From an uncultured Eubacteriales bacterium (GTDB taxonomy: Bacteria; Bacillota; Clostridia; Tissierellales; Peptoniphilaceae): DNA of 64,000 bases. This document shows positions 1 to 8,686 of the stretch, piece by piece. The translations under genes were made by a program, and so were the position numbers. The DNA lies in assembly GCA_900539225.1 (NCBI GenBank), contig UQBO01000006.1, forward strand, positions 1-64,000, given 5' to 3'. The first letter of the stretch is position 1, and every line of letters starts with the position of its first letter. Under the pieces are notes generated by a model. That model saw nothing but the letters and a program-made list of their open reading frames with translations. It was not told where the DNA came from and searched no databases.

Positions 1-140
1 AGTAAAACGCCCGTGTGCCTCGTGTCTTCGCAAGCAATGTAGTCAACAGACTTTAATACGTTAAGCGCACGCAAAGTGATGTCCTCGTAGTTACCTATGG
101 GCGTTGCGACTATATATAAAGTGCCTTTATTGTGCTCCAT
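1..140 (-). CDS. rsmI: 16S rRNA (cytidine-2'-O)-methyltransferase RsmI, N-terminus only (cut by window edge)
   Basis: The first 46 codons are present; the rest lies left of the window. The translation opens [17 protein letters not shown] and continues through ITLRAL to CEDTRHTG, which is the start of the RsmI/YraL tetrapyrrole-methylase-like family that 2'-O-methylates C1402 of 16S rRNA in the decoding centre. The ATG is at 138-140. It overlaps the 3' end of the upstream methyltransferase gene by 14 bases, so the two are probably co-translated. The pairing of these two RNA methyltransferases is common in Firmicutes. Confidence 0.9.
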   Translation of the reverse strand, partial: MEHNKGTLYIVATPIGNYEDITLRALNVLKSVDYIACEDTRHTGVL

Positions 141-822
141 TGTAAATCTCCTTTACTTCCTCTGTGTAAGTGCCGTCCGCTTTGTAAACGACTAGCTCAT
201 TCATATAATCAAAGCCCACTTTTTCAGACTTTTCAAGCTCAAGTAAAATCATATTAGCCTTTTTCTCTGCAAATGGTTTTACTGCTCTTAATCTTCTTAA
301 GTTAATGCCATAGTTTTTAAAACTCAAAATGATGTCAACAAGTCTAGCTGGTCTATGAACCATGTAGATTTTGCTATATGGCTTAAGTAAATAGCTCGCG
401 GCTCTTGCTATATCGTCTAAGTTTAGTAAAAGCTCCTGCCTTTTGTAATCGCCCGAGGCTATGTTATCCTTGGGATTTAGATAAGGCGGATTAACCGAGA
501 GGCTATCAAAAGCATTTTTCTTGAAGTACTTTTCTACTTCTCTTATATCCATTTCCATAGCTGTGACTCTTTCATCAAGCTTATTTATGCTTATGGACTT
601 CTTAAAAAGTTCTATCGCCTTATGATCAATATCGGCTCCGACAATACTCGCATCTTTATATAAATATGCTAGCCTTAAAGCGACTATGCCATTGCCAGTG
701 CAAAGGTCGATGTGATTCTTTTTAGCCTTAGCAAAATCAGATAAAAGGACCGCGTCTATCCCAAAAGAAAAGTCGTCCTTGTCCTGATATATGTAAAAAT
801 TTGTGCCTGATACTTGATCCAT
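127..822 (-). CDS. tRNA1(Val) (adenine(37)-N6)-methyltransferase-like protein (TrmN6/YabB family)
   Basis: A 231-residue class I SAM-dependent methyltransferase. The SAM-binding motif I (DLCTGNG) is at about residues 39-45 and the N6-adenine catalytic motif NPPY at 111-114, the hallmark of the TrmN6/YfiC/YabB group that modifies a tRNA adenine. The substrate is assigned from family knowledge; the motifs alone prove only an amino-methyltransferase. The gene overlaps rsmI, supporting a small RNA-modification operon. Its start faces the DUF1294 gene across about 80 bases. Confidence 0.85.
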   Translation of the reverse strand: MDQVSGTNFYIYQDKDDFSFGIDAVLLSDFAKAKKNHIDLCTGNGIVALRLAYLYKDASIVGADIDHKAIELFKKSISINKLDERVTAMEMDIREVEKYFKKNAFDSLSVNPPYLNPKDNIASGDYKRQELLLNLDDIARAASYLLKPYSKIYMVHRPARLVDIILSFKNYGINLRRLRAVKPFAEKKANMILLELEKSEKVGFDYMNELVVYKADGTYTEEVKEIYNGAQ

Positions 823-901
823 AAAAGCCTCCTTATAAGTATTATATCATTTATTCTGAGTAAAAACAAACAATTTTGGGTATATAATTAGCGGTGATAA
901 T

Positions 902-1162
902 ATGCTTAAATATTTATTCTACGGCATAAACGTAATTTGCTTTTTGGCCTTTGCCATCGACAAATTCAAGGCGGCGAGTGGCAATTACAAGCACAGAACG
1001 CCTGAGAAGGTGCTTTTGGGTCTCGCAGCAATTGGCGGCGCGCCACTAGGTGTAGTCTCTATGCTAATCTTCAGACATAAGACGCAAAAGATTAAGTTTC
1101 TGACTATAATGCCGACGCTGGCAGTCATTTGGCTATATCTTTACAAAAGCTTTATAATGTGA
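902..1162 (+). CDS. DUF1294 family small membrane protein
   Basis: An 86-residue protein with hydrophobic segments near residues 3-18, 38-58 and 65-84 and the conserved centre of DUF1294: a charged 'RTPE' stretch, then GGAPLG and FRHKT. It is an integral membrane protein of unknown function. The gene has a weak ribosome-binding site (GGTG) and lies close to a TATAAT-like element at about 882-888. It is a single gene divergent from the tRNA methyltransferase. Confidence 0.8.
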   Translation: MLKYLFYGINVICFLAFAIDKFKAASGNYKHRTPEKVLLGLAAIGGAPLGVVSMLIFRHKTQKIKFLTIMPTLAVIWLYLYKSFIM

Positions 1163-1172
1163 TACTAATCAC

Positions 1173-1201
1173 TTGACAAATGAATATTTATAAATTATAA
1201 T
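1173..1201 (+). promoter_or_regulatory. Sigma-A promoter of the ferredoxin gene
   Basis: TTGACA at 1173-1178 and TATAAT at 1196-1201 with an ideal 17-base spacer, about 25 bases before the ferredoxin start. Both hexamers are perfect consensus, in keeping with an abundant housekeeping protein. Confidence 0.9.
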
Positions 1202-1225
1202 AAAAATACAAGGGAGGGATAATGA

Positions 1226-1393
1226 ATGGCATACAAAATTTCAGAAGAATGTATAGCATGCGGACAATGTTTACCAGAATGTCCAGTTGATGCTATATCA
1301 GAAGGCGATATCTACATAATTGACGAAGACAAATGCATCGACTGCGGTCAATGCAACAGCGTTTGTCCAGTAGATGCTCCACAACCAAACTAA
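1226..1393 (+). CDS. 2[4Fe-4S] ferredoxin
   Basis: A 55-residue clostridial-type ferredoxin. Two cysteine clusters are visible: CIACGQCLPECP near residues 9-20 and CIDCGQCNSVCP near 38-49, each giving CxxCxxCxxxCP for one [4Fe-4S] cubane. It is the low-potential soluble electron carrier expected to serve the hydrogenase encoded at 23.7-27.5 kb and other ferredoxin enzymes. An AGGGAGGG Shine-Dalgarno at 1211-1218 selects the ATG at 1226 over the one at 1222. It is transcribed alone between its own promoter and terminator. Confidence 0.95.
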   Translation: MAYKISEECIACGQCLPECPVDAISEGDIYIIDEDKCIDCGQCNSVCPVDAPQPN

Positions 1394-1411
1394 ACATAAG
1401 AGCATTGGACT

Positions 1412-1440
1412 AAGGCTTCACGCGTGTGAGGCCTTTTTAT
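1412..1440 (+). terminator. Intrinsic terminator after ferredoxin
   Basis: A 10-bp stem (AAGGCTTCAC / GTGAGGCCTT, one G-T pair) with a 3-4 base loop followed by a T run. Confidence 0.85.
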
Positions 1441-1493
1441 TTTGCCAAAATCGATTCATGCATAAAACAAATCACGCTTCTATATAAAACAAA

Positions 1494-1519
1494 AAGGCAA
1501 AACATCTAAGTTTTGCCTT
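1494..1519 (-). terminator. Intrinsic terminator of the 85-aa unknown gene
   Basis: A perfect 10-bp stem AAGGCAAAAC / GTTTTGCCTT with a 6-base loop; read leftward it is followed by TTTTTG. It lies just beyond the stop codon at 1531. Confidence 0.85.
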
Positions 1520-1530
1520 GTAATTTATTA

Positions 1531-1788
1531 TTATCTTCTATTTTCAATTTTAAAAGTATATGTCTTACCCTCTTCGACCTTAAGTACTCTAAGCTGTCTT
1601 TCTTTAAGCGGTATTACATATATATCCTTCGGGAATTTAATCATACTTGCTTCTACCTTTTTATCGTCAACTGATAAATATATCTTGGCCTTGATTGCCT
1701 TGGTAAAGTCAATAACTCCTTGACCAAGCTCTATGTATAAGCCGTTTGATGATTCTGATCTCATAACTTGTAGCTCTAACTCTTTCAT
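1531..1788 (-). CDS. Small conserved hypothetical protein
   Basis: An 85-residue soluble protein that I do not recognise. It has no signal peptide or membrane segment and is predicted from its pattern to be mostly beta strand (alternating I/V/Y, 'KTYTFKIENRR' at the end). It has a good Shine-Dalgarno (AGGAAG) before the ATG and its own terminator, which argue that it is a real gene. No function can be given from sequence or context. Confidence 0.7.
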   Translation of the reverse strand: MKELELQVMRSESSNGLYIELGQGVIDFTKAIKAKIYLSVDDKKVEASMIKFPKDIYVIPLKERQLRVLKVEEGKTYTFKIENRR

Positions 1789-1861
1789 CTTGCACTTCCT
1801 TTCTAGTTTGTCTTCATTTAATATTATAACCTAAACTCACTAAAAATACAAGCTTTTAAAT

Positions 1862-1901
1862 AAATATTTTAGCCCTGTCAATGGGCAAGGCTAAAATATT
1901 T
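1862..1901 (-). terminator. Intrinsic terminator of the GCL/ATP-grasp/lipoprotein run
   Basis: A 13-bp perfect stem (AAATATTTTAGCC / GGCTAAAATATTT) with a 14-base loop, directly after the lipoprotein stop codon. It ends the leftward run that begins with the methyltransferase at 7.5 kb. Confidence 0.85.
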
Positions 1902-1904
1902 ATT

Positions 1905-2705
1905 CTATTTTGTAAAGTTGTCAATAATTTCTTTTATCGCAATCTTTGTTTCTTTATCGTAGACTAAGCCTTCTACGTGAGGCCAATTCTCATTTGCTTC
2001 GTTTTTCTTTGCTTTTTCATACTCTTCTTTATTAACTATTACTATGCTGTTCTTAGGCACGTTTGGAACGTCTTCTAAGAATAAAGACTCGTCCTTTGGA
2101 TAGCCAGGAACATTGTCAAGGTCTAGTGTAAAATCTTTTAGTCCTGCTTCTTCAGCCTTTTTGTATAAGTCTTTCATGACTTCCCCAAAACTACCAATCA
2201 TGGCATCACTAGCAATCTCTTGAGCAAGTTTTTTATCTCCGTCCACCATTTTGAGTAAAGAATCATTATATCCCTCTCCATCTTCAGGGCTAATCTTTTC
2301 TTTTAGCTCGTAGTCATCACCCTTCTTCTCATAAACAAGTTTTAGAGGCATTTGCATACCAGCTGTGTTTGTAAAAACGTGGTCCTCATAGATGTAAGCA
2401 AGTTCGGCATATGATAGTAGTAGCGTAAGTTTATCAGCTTCTTCCTCTGCTTTAGCAATTTTTACATATTGAGTAACAATATCCCCTTCTACAAGGCCCG
2501 ATACGCCCTTAGTCCTCTTAACAAGTTCAGCGTATTCAAGATTTTTCTTCTCTTCTTCACTCATTTCTTTTTCGCCATTTTCTTGGCTAGTATTTTCTTT
2601 ACTAGTATTTTCTTTTGGCTCTTCTGTTTTATTTTTATTGCATCCTGTAAGTAGCATAGCCACCGCCATTAGCATAGTCATTAGCAAAATTAATTTCTTT
2701 TTCAT
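1905..2705 (-). CDS. Putative lipoprotein of unknown function
   Basis: A 266-residue exported lipoprotein. The N-terminus has a lysine-rich head, a hydrophobic core and the lipobox LTGC with the lipidated Cys at residue 22, then a Glu/Lys/Asn-rich linker to about residue 50 and a globular domain I do not recognise. The Shine-Dalgarno AAGGAG overlaps the last codons of the ATP-grasp gene, so this is translated from the same transcript as the glutamate-cysteine ligase, ATP-grasp and cation-efflux genes. That context suggests a surface role tied to the same thiol or metal process, which is inference only. Confidence 0.8.
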   Translation of the reverse strand: MKKKLILLMTMLMAVAMLLTGCNKNKTEEPKENTSKENTSQENGEKEMSEEEKKNLEYAELVKRTKGVSGLVEGDIVTQYVKIAKAEEEADKLTLLLSYAELAYIYEDHVFTNTAGMQMPLKLVYEKKGDDYELKEKISPEDGEGYNDSLLKMVDGDKKLAQEIASDAMIGSFGEVMKDLYKKAEEAGLKDFTLDLDNVPGYPKDESLFLEDVPNVPKNSIVIVNKEEYEKAKKNEANENWPHVEGLVYDKETKIAIKEIIDNFTK

Positions 2706-2706
2706 C

Positions 2707-4041
2707 TTAAGACTCCTTTACCTTAATATTTACACCAAGATAATATTGGTGCAAGCTCGAAATGATGTTTTCTTCACCATAGCGCGTGTAAAGCCCTTTG
2801 AACTTTTTATTGTATATAAATAGGCCGACGATGGACTTAAGCTTCTTCACAACTGGCTTTCCGTCCTCGTCAAATAAAACGACGTCCCTCTTGTACGGCT
2901 CGATGTACTCTTGGTAGATGTAGCCAGTATCAGCATACTTCTTAAGTATGGCGGCGAAGTCCTTCTTCGAGTGGTCCTTGCCGACGAAAACGCCCTTTGA
3001 TGCGTTGTTATCAACCGGTTTAATGATGTACTTGTTCTTGTTATTTAGCACTTCGTCCGCAGTTTTTTTAGTCAGCATCGCTGTATATGGAATGTGTTTT
3101 TCAATAAATTCAAGCTCGTCCTTTGACAAGAAACGCTTTACGCGGTCCTCGAATAGCTTGATGAATATCCTCTTGTCGTGCATAACTTGACTCTTGAATG
3201 AGCCTATCATCACGAATTCATCGTTTAGGTAGCCGTCAATAAAGTCTTGTATCTCGTCCCAATGCTCCACCGCTTCAAAAGTAACTAGCCTTCTATATAC
3301 AGCGTCTATCCTGAAGTCACCTGCATATATGTGGCCGTCCTTGCGCTTGATATCTCTCGCGTCGCAGATGATTGTCTTGATACCCTTCTTCTCGAAAGCT
3401 CTCTTAAAACGCTCAAACTCTTCATGCGAAGCGCTCTCCATGATATCGACGATGGCTAGATTAAAATCTTCTTCGCCAGTCGTTTGTGTATAAAGCTCCT
3501 TAAACTCATCTACCCACGAGTCAAATAGTTCGTAGTAAGAAAATTCATAGCCGTAGCGCTTTTCCATCTCCTTCATCGCTTCAAGCTCAAGCATGAATGG
3601 AGCGACCTCGTTATCTTCGTTCATGGCAGAGGAGCCATCAGTATTTAGCTCACAGAATTTGAATTCACCCGAAGATTTATAAAAGATGTCGTAGCGGCAA
3701 ATCGGCACAAATGTCGACAGAAGCGGCTTGTGTATCAAGAGCCTCTTCATCTTGTCATCAAAATCAAAAGTATTTCTAAAAGATGATATGGCAACGTAAG
3801 CCTTAGTCACCTTGTCCGAGATCCTCATCATCATCTCAGAGATGTATTCAAAAGTCTCTTCGTCCTCTTCCGATACGAAGAATGGCTGGTAAATGGCAGG
3901 AACCGGCTCGCCTTTGTACTTTGCCGTCGAATTTGCCACCTTATCTAATAGTTTTTTATAATCTTTATAATATTTCTCAGGGTCTTCTTTAACTATGTCA
4001 ATGTATCTTTTGCCAATGGTATTATAATCCATATTTTTCAA
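2707..4041 (-). CDS. ATP-grasp ligase resembling glutathionylspermidine synthase
   Basis: A 444-residue protein with an ATP-grasp layout. ELNTDGS at 131-137 resembles the 'ELNxD' substrate/metal segment of the glutathionylspermidine-synthase family, and KYIIKPVDNNASKG from residue 337 plus YQEYIEP near 376 form the ATP-binding lysine and hinge. Such enzymes ligate a carboxylate to an amine or amino acid via an acyl-phosphate. The start is a TTG at 4039-4041: GGGAGG is correctly spaced for it but about 15 bases from the next ATG (4030-4032). It overlaps the glutamate-cysteine ligase gene by 20 bases, so the two probably act in sequence on a gamma-glutamyl-cysteine-like product. The actual acceptor is unknown. 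Confidence 0.75.
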   Translation of the reverse strand: MKNMDYNTIGKRYIDIVKEDPEKYYKDYKKLLDKVANSTAKYKGEPVPAIYQPFFVSEEDEETFEYISEMMMRISDKVTKAYVAISSFRNTFDFDDKMKRLLIHKPLLSTFVPICRYDIFYKSSGEFKFCELNTDGSSAMNEDNEVAPFMLELEAMKEMEKRYGYEFSYYELFDSWVDEFKELYTQTTGEEDFNLAIVDIMESASHEEFERFKRAFEKKGIKTIICDARDIKRKDGHIYAGDFRIDAVYRRLVTFEAVEHWDEIQDFIDGYLNDEFVMIGSFKSQVMHDKRIFIKLFEDRVKRFLSKDELEFIEKHIPYTAMLTKKTADEVLNNKNKYIIKPVDNNASKGVFVGKDHSKKDFAAILKKYADTGYIYQEYIEPYKRDVVLFDEDGKPVVKKLKSIVGLFIYNKKFKGLYTRYGEENIISSLHQYYLGVNIKVKES

Positions 4042-5245
4042 AATTTACCTCCCTTATCGATTTACCTGAATCTATCACTTCTTCTAGCGCGTTTAAGTAA
4101 TGCGCTTCATTACCCAAAGATGCCTTTGCAAGTGAAATCAAATCTTTTGCTATATCTAAAAAGCTTCTGCCCTTTAATTTGCCTCTTATACCGCTCTCCT
4201 TAAAGGAGTCAAGCGCCTTAAGAGTGTCGTCATAAGTGACATTCTTTATCATCTCATAGACCTTATCCAAATTTTGATAGCTTGTAGCCTTGATTAAAGC
4301 AACTAAGCCAAGTAAGTAGTCTATTTGAACGGAGTCCATCATCCTTATCTCGATATATTTCTTCGCGCGCGTGTCCGGGAAGAACATGCTTAAAACGTGT
4401 TCAACGATGGTCTTATCTTCCTCGTCTATCCCTTCTATGTCCTTAATCTTGGTATGTCCTGTGTAAATGTCCTCGCCGTCCTTATGAATGAAGATGCAAG
4501 GCCTATTTACAATGTAGTCAGCATATGATGCGTAAGAAAAATCATCGTCAAAGGCCTCTTTGATTATGCTGCAGCGCTCCTTATCTGTATTCTTCCAGAT
4601 AGTCATCCTTAAGCCGTTTTCCTTATATGCCTCGCCCTCGAAAATGTTTGCGTTTTCGAAAATCGCGTAGAAAACTGGGCTGAGTGCATTACATACTCTC
4701 ATCTTGCGTCTAAAGTCCTCTTCGTCTTTGTAGTCAATCGAAGATTGAGAAGCCGCTGTGCCCTTCATCATATTGTGGCCCATGCTGCCCGACTCATTGA
4801 AGTACTTGTACATAAGATCGTAGCGCTCCTTAGGCAGTATCTTGATCTCGTCTATCTTGGTCTTCACATGATAGCCTCTTTGTAAAATATGGTAGCCCCT
4901 CTTCTGAACGATGTCCTCTATCTCCTTCATGCGTCTAAAGTACTCGTCTTCAAGATCTTTTATATGCCACGCCTTTTTTATAGATAGCTCAAATTGACTG
5001 CCCGGCTCTAGACTGATGGCTGTCTCGCACTTTGTCGCGCCAAGCAAAACATCATCGACATAAACTGCTTCGTAGCCTATTTTGATTAAGTCTTCAAGTA
5101 TGTCCTTGACACCGCCGTCATCCCAATAAGTAATTGCCTTATTATTTTCGTCCACTATAAAATTTTCTATCTCAAAGCCTATAGCGAAGTCCTTTTCAGC
5201 CTTCTCGCCGCTTCGTATATAGTCAATAATCTTGTCTCGTATCAT
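4022..5245 (-). CDS. Glutamate-cysteine ligase family protein (GCS2/plant type)
   Basis: A 407-residue enzyme of the GCS2 carboxylate-amine ligase family, which makes gamma-glutamyl bonds with ATP. Family marks are GFEIE at 23-27 (metal/glutamate-binding acidic residues), SLEPGSQFELS at 78-88 and EIRMMDS near residue 300. The usual substrates are glutamate and cysteine, giving gamma-glutamylcysteine; specificity for cysteine is not proven here. It abuts the cation-efflux gene (one base between) and overlaps the ATP-grasp gene. No ordinary glutathione synthetase or GshF fusion is present in the window, so the ATP-grasp partner probably finishes the product. Confidence 0.85.
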   Translation of the reverse strand: MIRDKIIDYIRSGEKAEKDFAIGFEIENFIVDENNKAITYWDDGGVKDILEDLIKIGYEAVYVDDVLLGATKCETAISLEPGSQFELSIKKAWHIKDLEDEYFRRMKEIEDIVQKRGYHILQRGYHVKTKIDEIKILPKERYDLMYKYFNESGSMGHNMMKGTAASQSSIDYKDEEDFRRKMRVCNALSPVFYAIFENANIFEGEAYKENGLRMTIWKNTDKERCSIIKEAFDDDFSYASYADYIVNRPCIFIHKDGEDIYTGHTKIKDIEGIDEEDKTIVEHVLSMFFPDTRAKKYIEIRMMDSVQIDYLLGLVALIKATSYQNLDKVYEMIKNVTYDDTLKALDSFKESGIRGKLKGRSFLDIAKDLISLAKASLGNEAHYLNALEEVIDSGKSIREVNFEKYGL

Positions 5246-6430
5246 TTACTCATCCCCTATATTCGTAAAATTCGGTATTATTCTAAGTCTATAGTCATAT
5301 TCACTCGAAACATCTCTTTCAAAACGCTCTTTCATCGCCTCAGCAAGCGCTTCCTTGTCCTTGCCGTGCATATCGTTAAGAACTATATCCAGTAAAACTA
5401 TGTCCTTGCCGCAATTGCCATTCAGTACTCTAAAGTCATGTAGTGCAACGACATTCTTGTCCTCCCTAACGCTCTTCACAAGCTTCTTGTAAAGCTCAGT
5501 GCACTCGTCCTCTTCCATGTATGGATCGACGTGTATGATGATGTTAATATTGTACTTTTCTTCAAGAGTCCTCTCCCAGCTGTCAATAACATTATGCGCT
5601 TGCTCAATCGTTAAGTGAGCTGGCATCTCGACATCAAGCGAGATATATACATTGTCAGGGCCATAGTTATGGGCGTGAAAATCGTGAACATTTTTAATCA
5701 ATGGTTCTGCCTCAAGGTCCTTGTAAATCTTTTCGATAAGGTCCTTGTCCGGCTCCTCACCAAGTATCGGTCCAATAGTTTCCTTTATCATCTCAATACC
5801 ATTCTTAATAATCATAAGTGAAACGAGTACGCCGAAGTAGCCGTCGATTTGAACGTCAGTAAATAAGGAGCTAATCATCGGCACTATGACAACCATAGTC
5901 GTAAAGACGTCGCCAAGCGAGTCAATGCTAGTTGCCTTCATCGCCTTAGAGTCAATCATCTCTCCCGCTTTTTTATTCAGTATGGTTATGAAAACCTTTA
6001 CAAGTATTGAAAGAATCATGATGATGAAGCTAAGTTTGTCAAATTTAACCACATCCGGATTAAGTATTCTTAAAACTGATGACTTGATAAATTGCAGACC
6101 GATAATGATTACGATGATGGATATGAGTAGGCCTGATATGTACTCAATCCTGCCGTGTCCATACGGGTGCTCCCTGTCCGCGGGCTTCTCCGAAAGCTTG
6201 AAGCCAAGTAGAGTCACCACCGAAGATATCGTGTCAAAGATGTTATTTACCGCGTCCGCCATGATGGCGATGGAGTGAACGAAGAAGCCAATCATGACCT
6301 TAGCTACGCTCAGTAAGATGTTAAATATGATCCCTGTGATTGAAACGAAGTAGCCTGTCTTCTTTCTAAATAGCGGATCACGCGTGTTTCTATTTGGTCT
6401 ATTTATAAAATAAATTAATTTCTCTATCAT
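5246..6430 (-). CDS. Cation diffusion facilitator family metal-efflux transporter
   Basis: A 394-residue CDF transporter. The N-terminal half has about six membrane segments; the metal-site signature HSIAIMADAVNNIFD is at 52-66 and the loop DREHPYGHGR at 85-94. The C-terminal half carries the cytoplasmic CDF dimerisation domain, here extended (about residues 215-390). It exports divalent metals such as Zn, Mn or Fe in exchange for protons. It starts just after the upstream methyltransferase gene stops and abuts the glutamate-cysteine ligase gene, suggesting a shared role in metal or thiol homeostasis. Confidence 0.9.
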   Translation of the reverse strand: MIEKLIYFINRPNRNTRDPLFRKKTGYFVSITGIIFNILLSVAKVMIGFFVHSIAIMADAVNNIFDTISSVVTLLGFKLSEKPADREHPYGHGRIEYISGLLISIIVIIIGLQFIKSSVLRILNPDVVKFDKLSFIIMILSILVKVFITILNKKAGEMIDSKAMKATSIDSLGDVFTTMVVIVPMISSLFTDVQIDGYFGVLVSLMIIKNGIEMIKETIGPILGEEPDKDLIEKIYKDLEAEPLIKNVHDFHAHNYGPDNVYISLDVEMPAHLTIEQAHNVIDSWERTLEEKYNINIIIHVDPYMEEDECTELYKKLVKSVREDKNVVALHDFRVLNGNCGKDIVLLDIVLNDMHGKDKEALAEAMKERFERDVSSEYDYRLRIIPNFTNIGDE

Positions 6431-6434
6431 TTCT

Positions 6435-7553
6435 CTAACCTTCTATGAAAATATTTTCTAAGCCGAATATATCTTTGATCTTATTGTATTCTTCCTCAGC
6501 GAGTGGATTTACCTTGTCTTTAAAGGCTCTTATCATAAGATTTTTTGGCGTATGATCCATATCTATGAACTCAATTATTTCTGATTTGTATCCGTTCTTT
6601 TCTAAGTAAAGGCTTCTAAGTGAGTCAGTGACTATGGCTGCGACCCTCTCCTTAAGTATGCCGTGCTTAAGAACTCCATTTAAATCATCAGAATGGATTT
6701 TTGGGAACAATTCCTTTTGGCAGCACGGAACAGATAGTATAAGCGATGCGTTTAATTCAACCGCCTTCTTTAGAGCGATATCAGTCGCTATATCACAGGC
6801 GTGCAAGGTAAGCATGATGTCGATGTCATCACTTTTGTCGTAGTCCTTAATGTCCTTACATACGAAATTTATTTCATCGTAATGAAGAGCGTCCTTAATC
6901 CTATTTAAATCGTTAACAACGTCTTCCTTTAGGTCAAGACCCTAGATGTAAAAGTCAACTTTTCTGATATTCTTAAGGTAATAATAAACCGCAAAAGTGA
7001 GATATGCCTTGCCGCAACCGAAGTCCAGGATGCGTATCTTTTTCGAAGTGTCAATCTTGTCAAGCGCCTTGTCAAAAATCTCAAGATACTTGTTGATTTG
7101 CTTAAACTTGTCAAAGTATTTATTATAGACCTTGCCGTCCTCGCTCATCACCCCAAGGTAGATAAGAAAGTCGACCTTGTCACCCTCGTTAATTATGTAG
7201 TTTTTCTTATTATCATGGCTAAGCGCCTTCGCCTTTTTTTCAGTCTTCGTGCTTATGGCCTTGATCTTACCTTTATTGTTAAAAACTTGATAAGAGTCAT
7301 CATCAATAGTTATAAAGAGCTGCTTGTACTCATTCATTAAGGCGACCAGCTTTGCCTTGGCCTCGCCCATGGCGATGTTCTCGTGAAAAGCCTTCTTGTC
7401 AATGAACTTTTCAAGCTGTAAGTGCGCCTCACCCTTCATGACTATGGTCTTGATCTTCACCTTGGACCCGTCCTTCTTGATAGGACCCGAGAAAGAGCCA
7501 CGAAGCGCCTTATTATTCTTTATAGCATCATCAATAATAGATTCAAAATTCAT
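6435..7553 (-). pseudogene. SAM-dependent methyltransferase interrupted by an in-frame TAG
   Basis: One reading frame of about 371 sense codons, broken by a single amber codon at 6942-6944. The 5' part (203 codons) carries motif I (DFGCGKAYLTF); the 3' part, in the same frame, continues GLDLKEDVVND and then holds HACDIATD and PCCQKE, motifs of a widespread firmicute methyltransferase family. No other lesion is visible, so the mutation is recent, a sequence error, or the stop is read through. An internal ATG at 6813-6815 could start the C-terminal piece, but that piece would lack the SAM site. The gene heads the cation-efflux / ligase run. Its target is unknown. Confidence 0.8.
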
Positions 7554-7677
7554 AAAATCACCTATGTATAATTACCCATTGCCATGATTATTAAAACAAT
7601 ATAATATGCTAAATTGTGTGAGCAAAGGCTAATTAGCTATATCTAAGAGATATGATAAGAATGTAGTAGACAATAAA

Positions 7678-7707
7678 AAAGCATGTGAGATATAGCCCAC
7701 ATGCTTT
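7678..7707 (-). terminator. Intrinsic terminator after lipoprotein gene
   Basis: Stem AAAGCATGTG / CACATGCTTT (10 bp, perfect) with a 10-base loop, followed leftward by TTTTTT. Confidence 0.9.
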
Positions 7708-7722
7708 TGTGTCTTAATTAAT

Positions 7723-8676
7723 TTATTTTACTAAGTCGGATAGGTGTACTGCCTTGTATGCGCCTCTAATATAATTACCTAAATACATTGCCTTATCTGC
7801 TTCTGGTGATAATATCAATGCATTGTCGATTATTTCTTTATATTGTTCTTCGTTAAGCATTTCTTTTGAGTCGCCATATTTAAGTGGAGCGATGATTGTG
7901 TTATCTAATGATATTTCTTCGCCCTTGCCATTGACATAGCTTGTGCCTTCTTTAGCTACTCCAACTGGCATAATTTTTAGCTTTGAGCCGAAGTAGTCAA
8001 TTTCGTATGTTTTTCCTAATTCGTATCTGTCTTTTTGATTGTATCCTAAGATTACGTGTGTTGCTTCATCGATTAATAGTGACCAATCTTTAATTCTTAG
8101 TTTGTCGCCTGTTTCTAAATCAAGCTTTAAGAAATTATATAGATCTCTGTTTTCGAAAAATACTGGATCTTTGCCATCTTCGTTTGAAAGTACATATGTT
8201 AAAACTGCCTCGCCTTTATTTCTGTTTGTATCATATGGCTTATCTTCTGTAACTTCGTCTAATTTTCTGTCCATATAGATTAAATTTTCTAGAAGTCCTA
8301 GATAGTTTGCCTTGTTTGGCTGGTCCGCTTCTTTTAGTGTTATCTCTAGTTTATACGGATCATTTGGATATATTTCATCGTACTTCGCCTTGTTTGCTTC
8401 ATCTGCTGTATCTAGTAATGCGTAAGCATTTTCGTATTTTTCGTCTAGTGCCTCTGCTTTTTTTATTTCTACGCTTAGTGCGTCTTGTGGAAGTTTGGCT
8501 GTTTCTGTAGCTTCGCTTTCTGTCTCTTCTGTTTCTGTCTCTTCTGTCTTTTCTGTTTTGTCTATAGCTTCTGTTTTTTCTTCTGTTTCTTTATTGTCTT
8601 CTTTATTGCATGCGAATAATGTCATTGTTAGCATTAAAACTAGTGCTAACGCTAGTATTTGTTTATATTTTTTCAT
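7723..8676 (-). CDS. Putative lipoprotein with Glu/Thr-rich linker
   Basis: A 317-residue exported lipoprotein: hydrophobic signal sequence ending in LFAC with the lipid-modified Cys at residue 23, then a low-complexity Glu/Thr/Lys linker to about residue 60, and a globular domain I cannot place. GGAGAG precedes the ATG with good spacing. It follows the HutD-like gene by 10 bases and ends in its own terminator, so the two form a small operon after the ribosomal cluster. No function can be given. Confidence 0.8.
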   Translation of the reverse strand: MKKYKQILALALVLMLTMTLFACNKEDNKETEEKTEAIDKTEKTEETETEETESEATETAKLPQDALSVEIKKAEALDEKYENAYALLDTADEANKAKYDEIYPNDPYKLEITLKEADQPNKANYLGLLENLIYMDRKLDEVTEDKPYDTNRNKGEAVLTYVLSNEDGKDPVFFENRDLYNFLKLDLETGDKLRIKDWSLLIDEATHVILGYNQKDRYELGKTYEIDYFGSKLKIMPVGVAKEGTSYVNGKGEEISLDNTIIAPLKYGDSKEMLNEEQYKEIIDNALILSPEADKAMYLGNYIRGAYKAVHLSDLVK

Positions 8677-8686
8677 ATTTGCTCTC

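Noticed and set aside
6942..6944. Pyrrolysine insertion at the in-frame TAG
   Set aside because: No pyl genes are in the window, the family is not a methylamine methyltransferase, and other genes here end normally in TAG (for example the hydB and rpsR genes), so simple loss of function or error is more likely.
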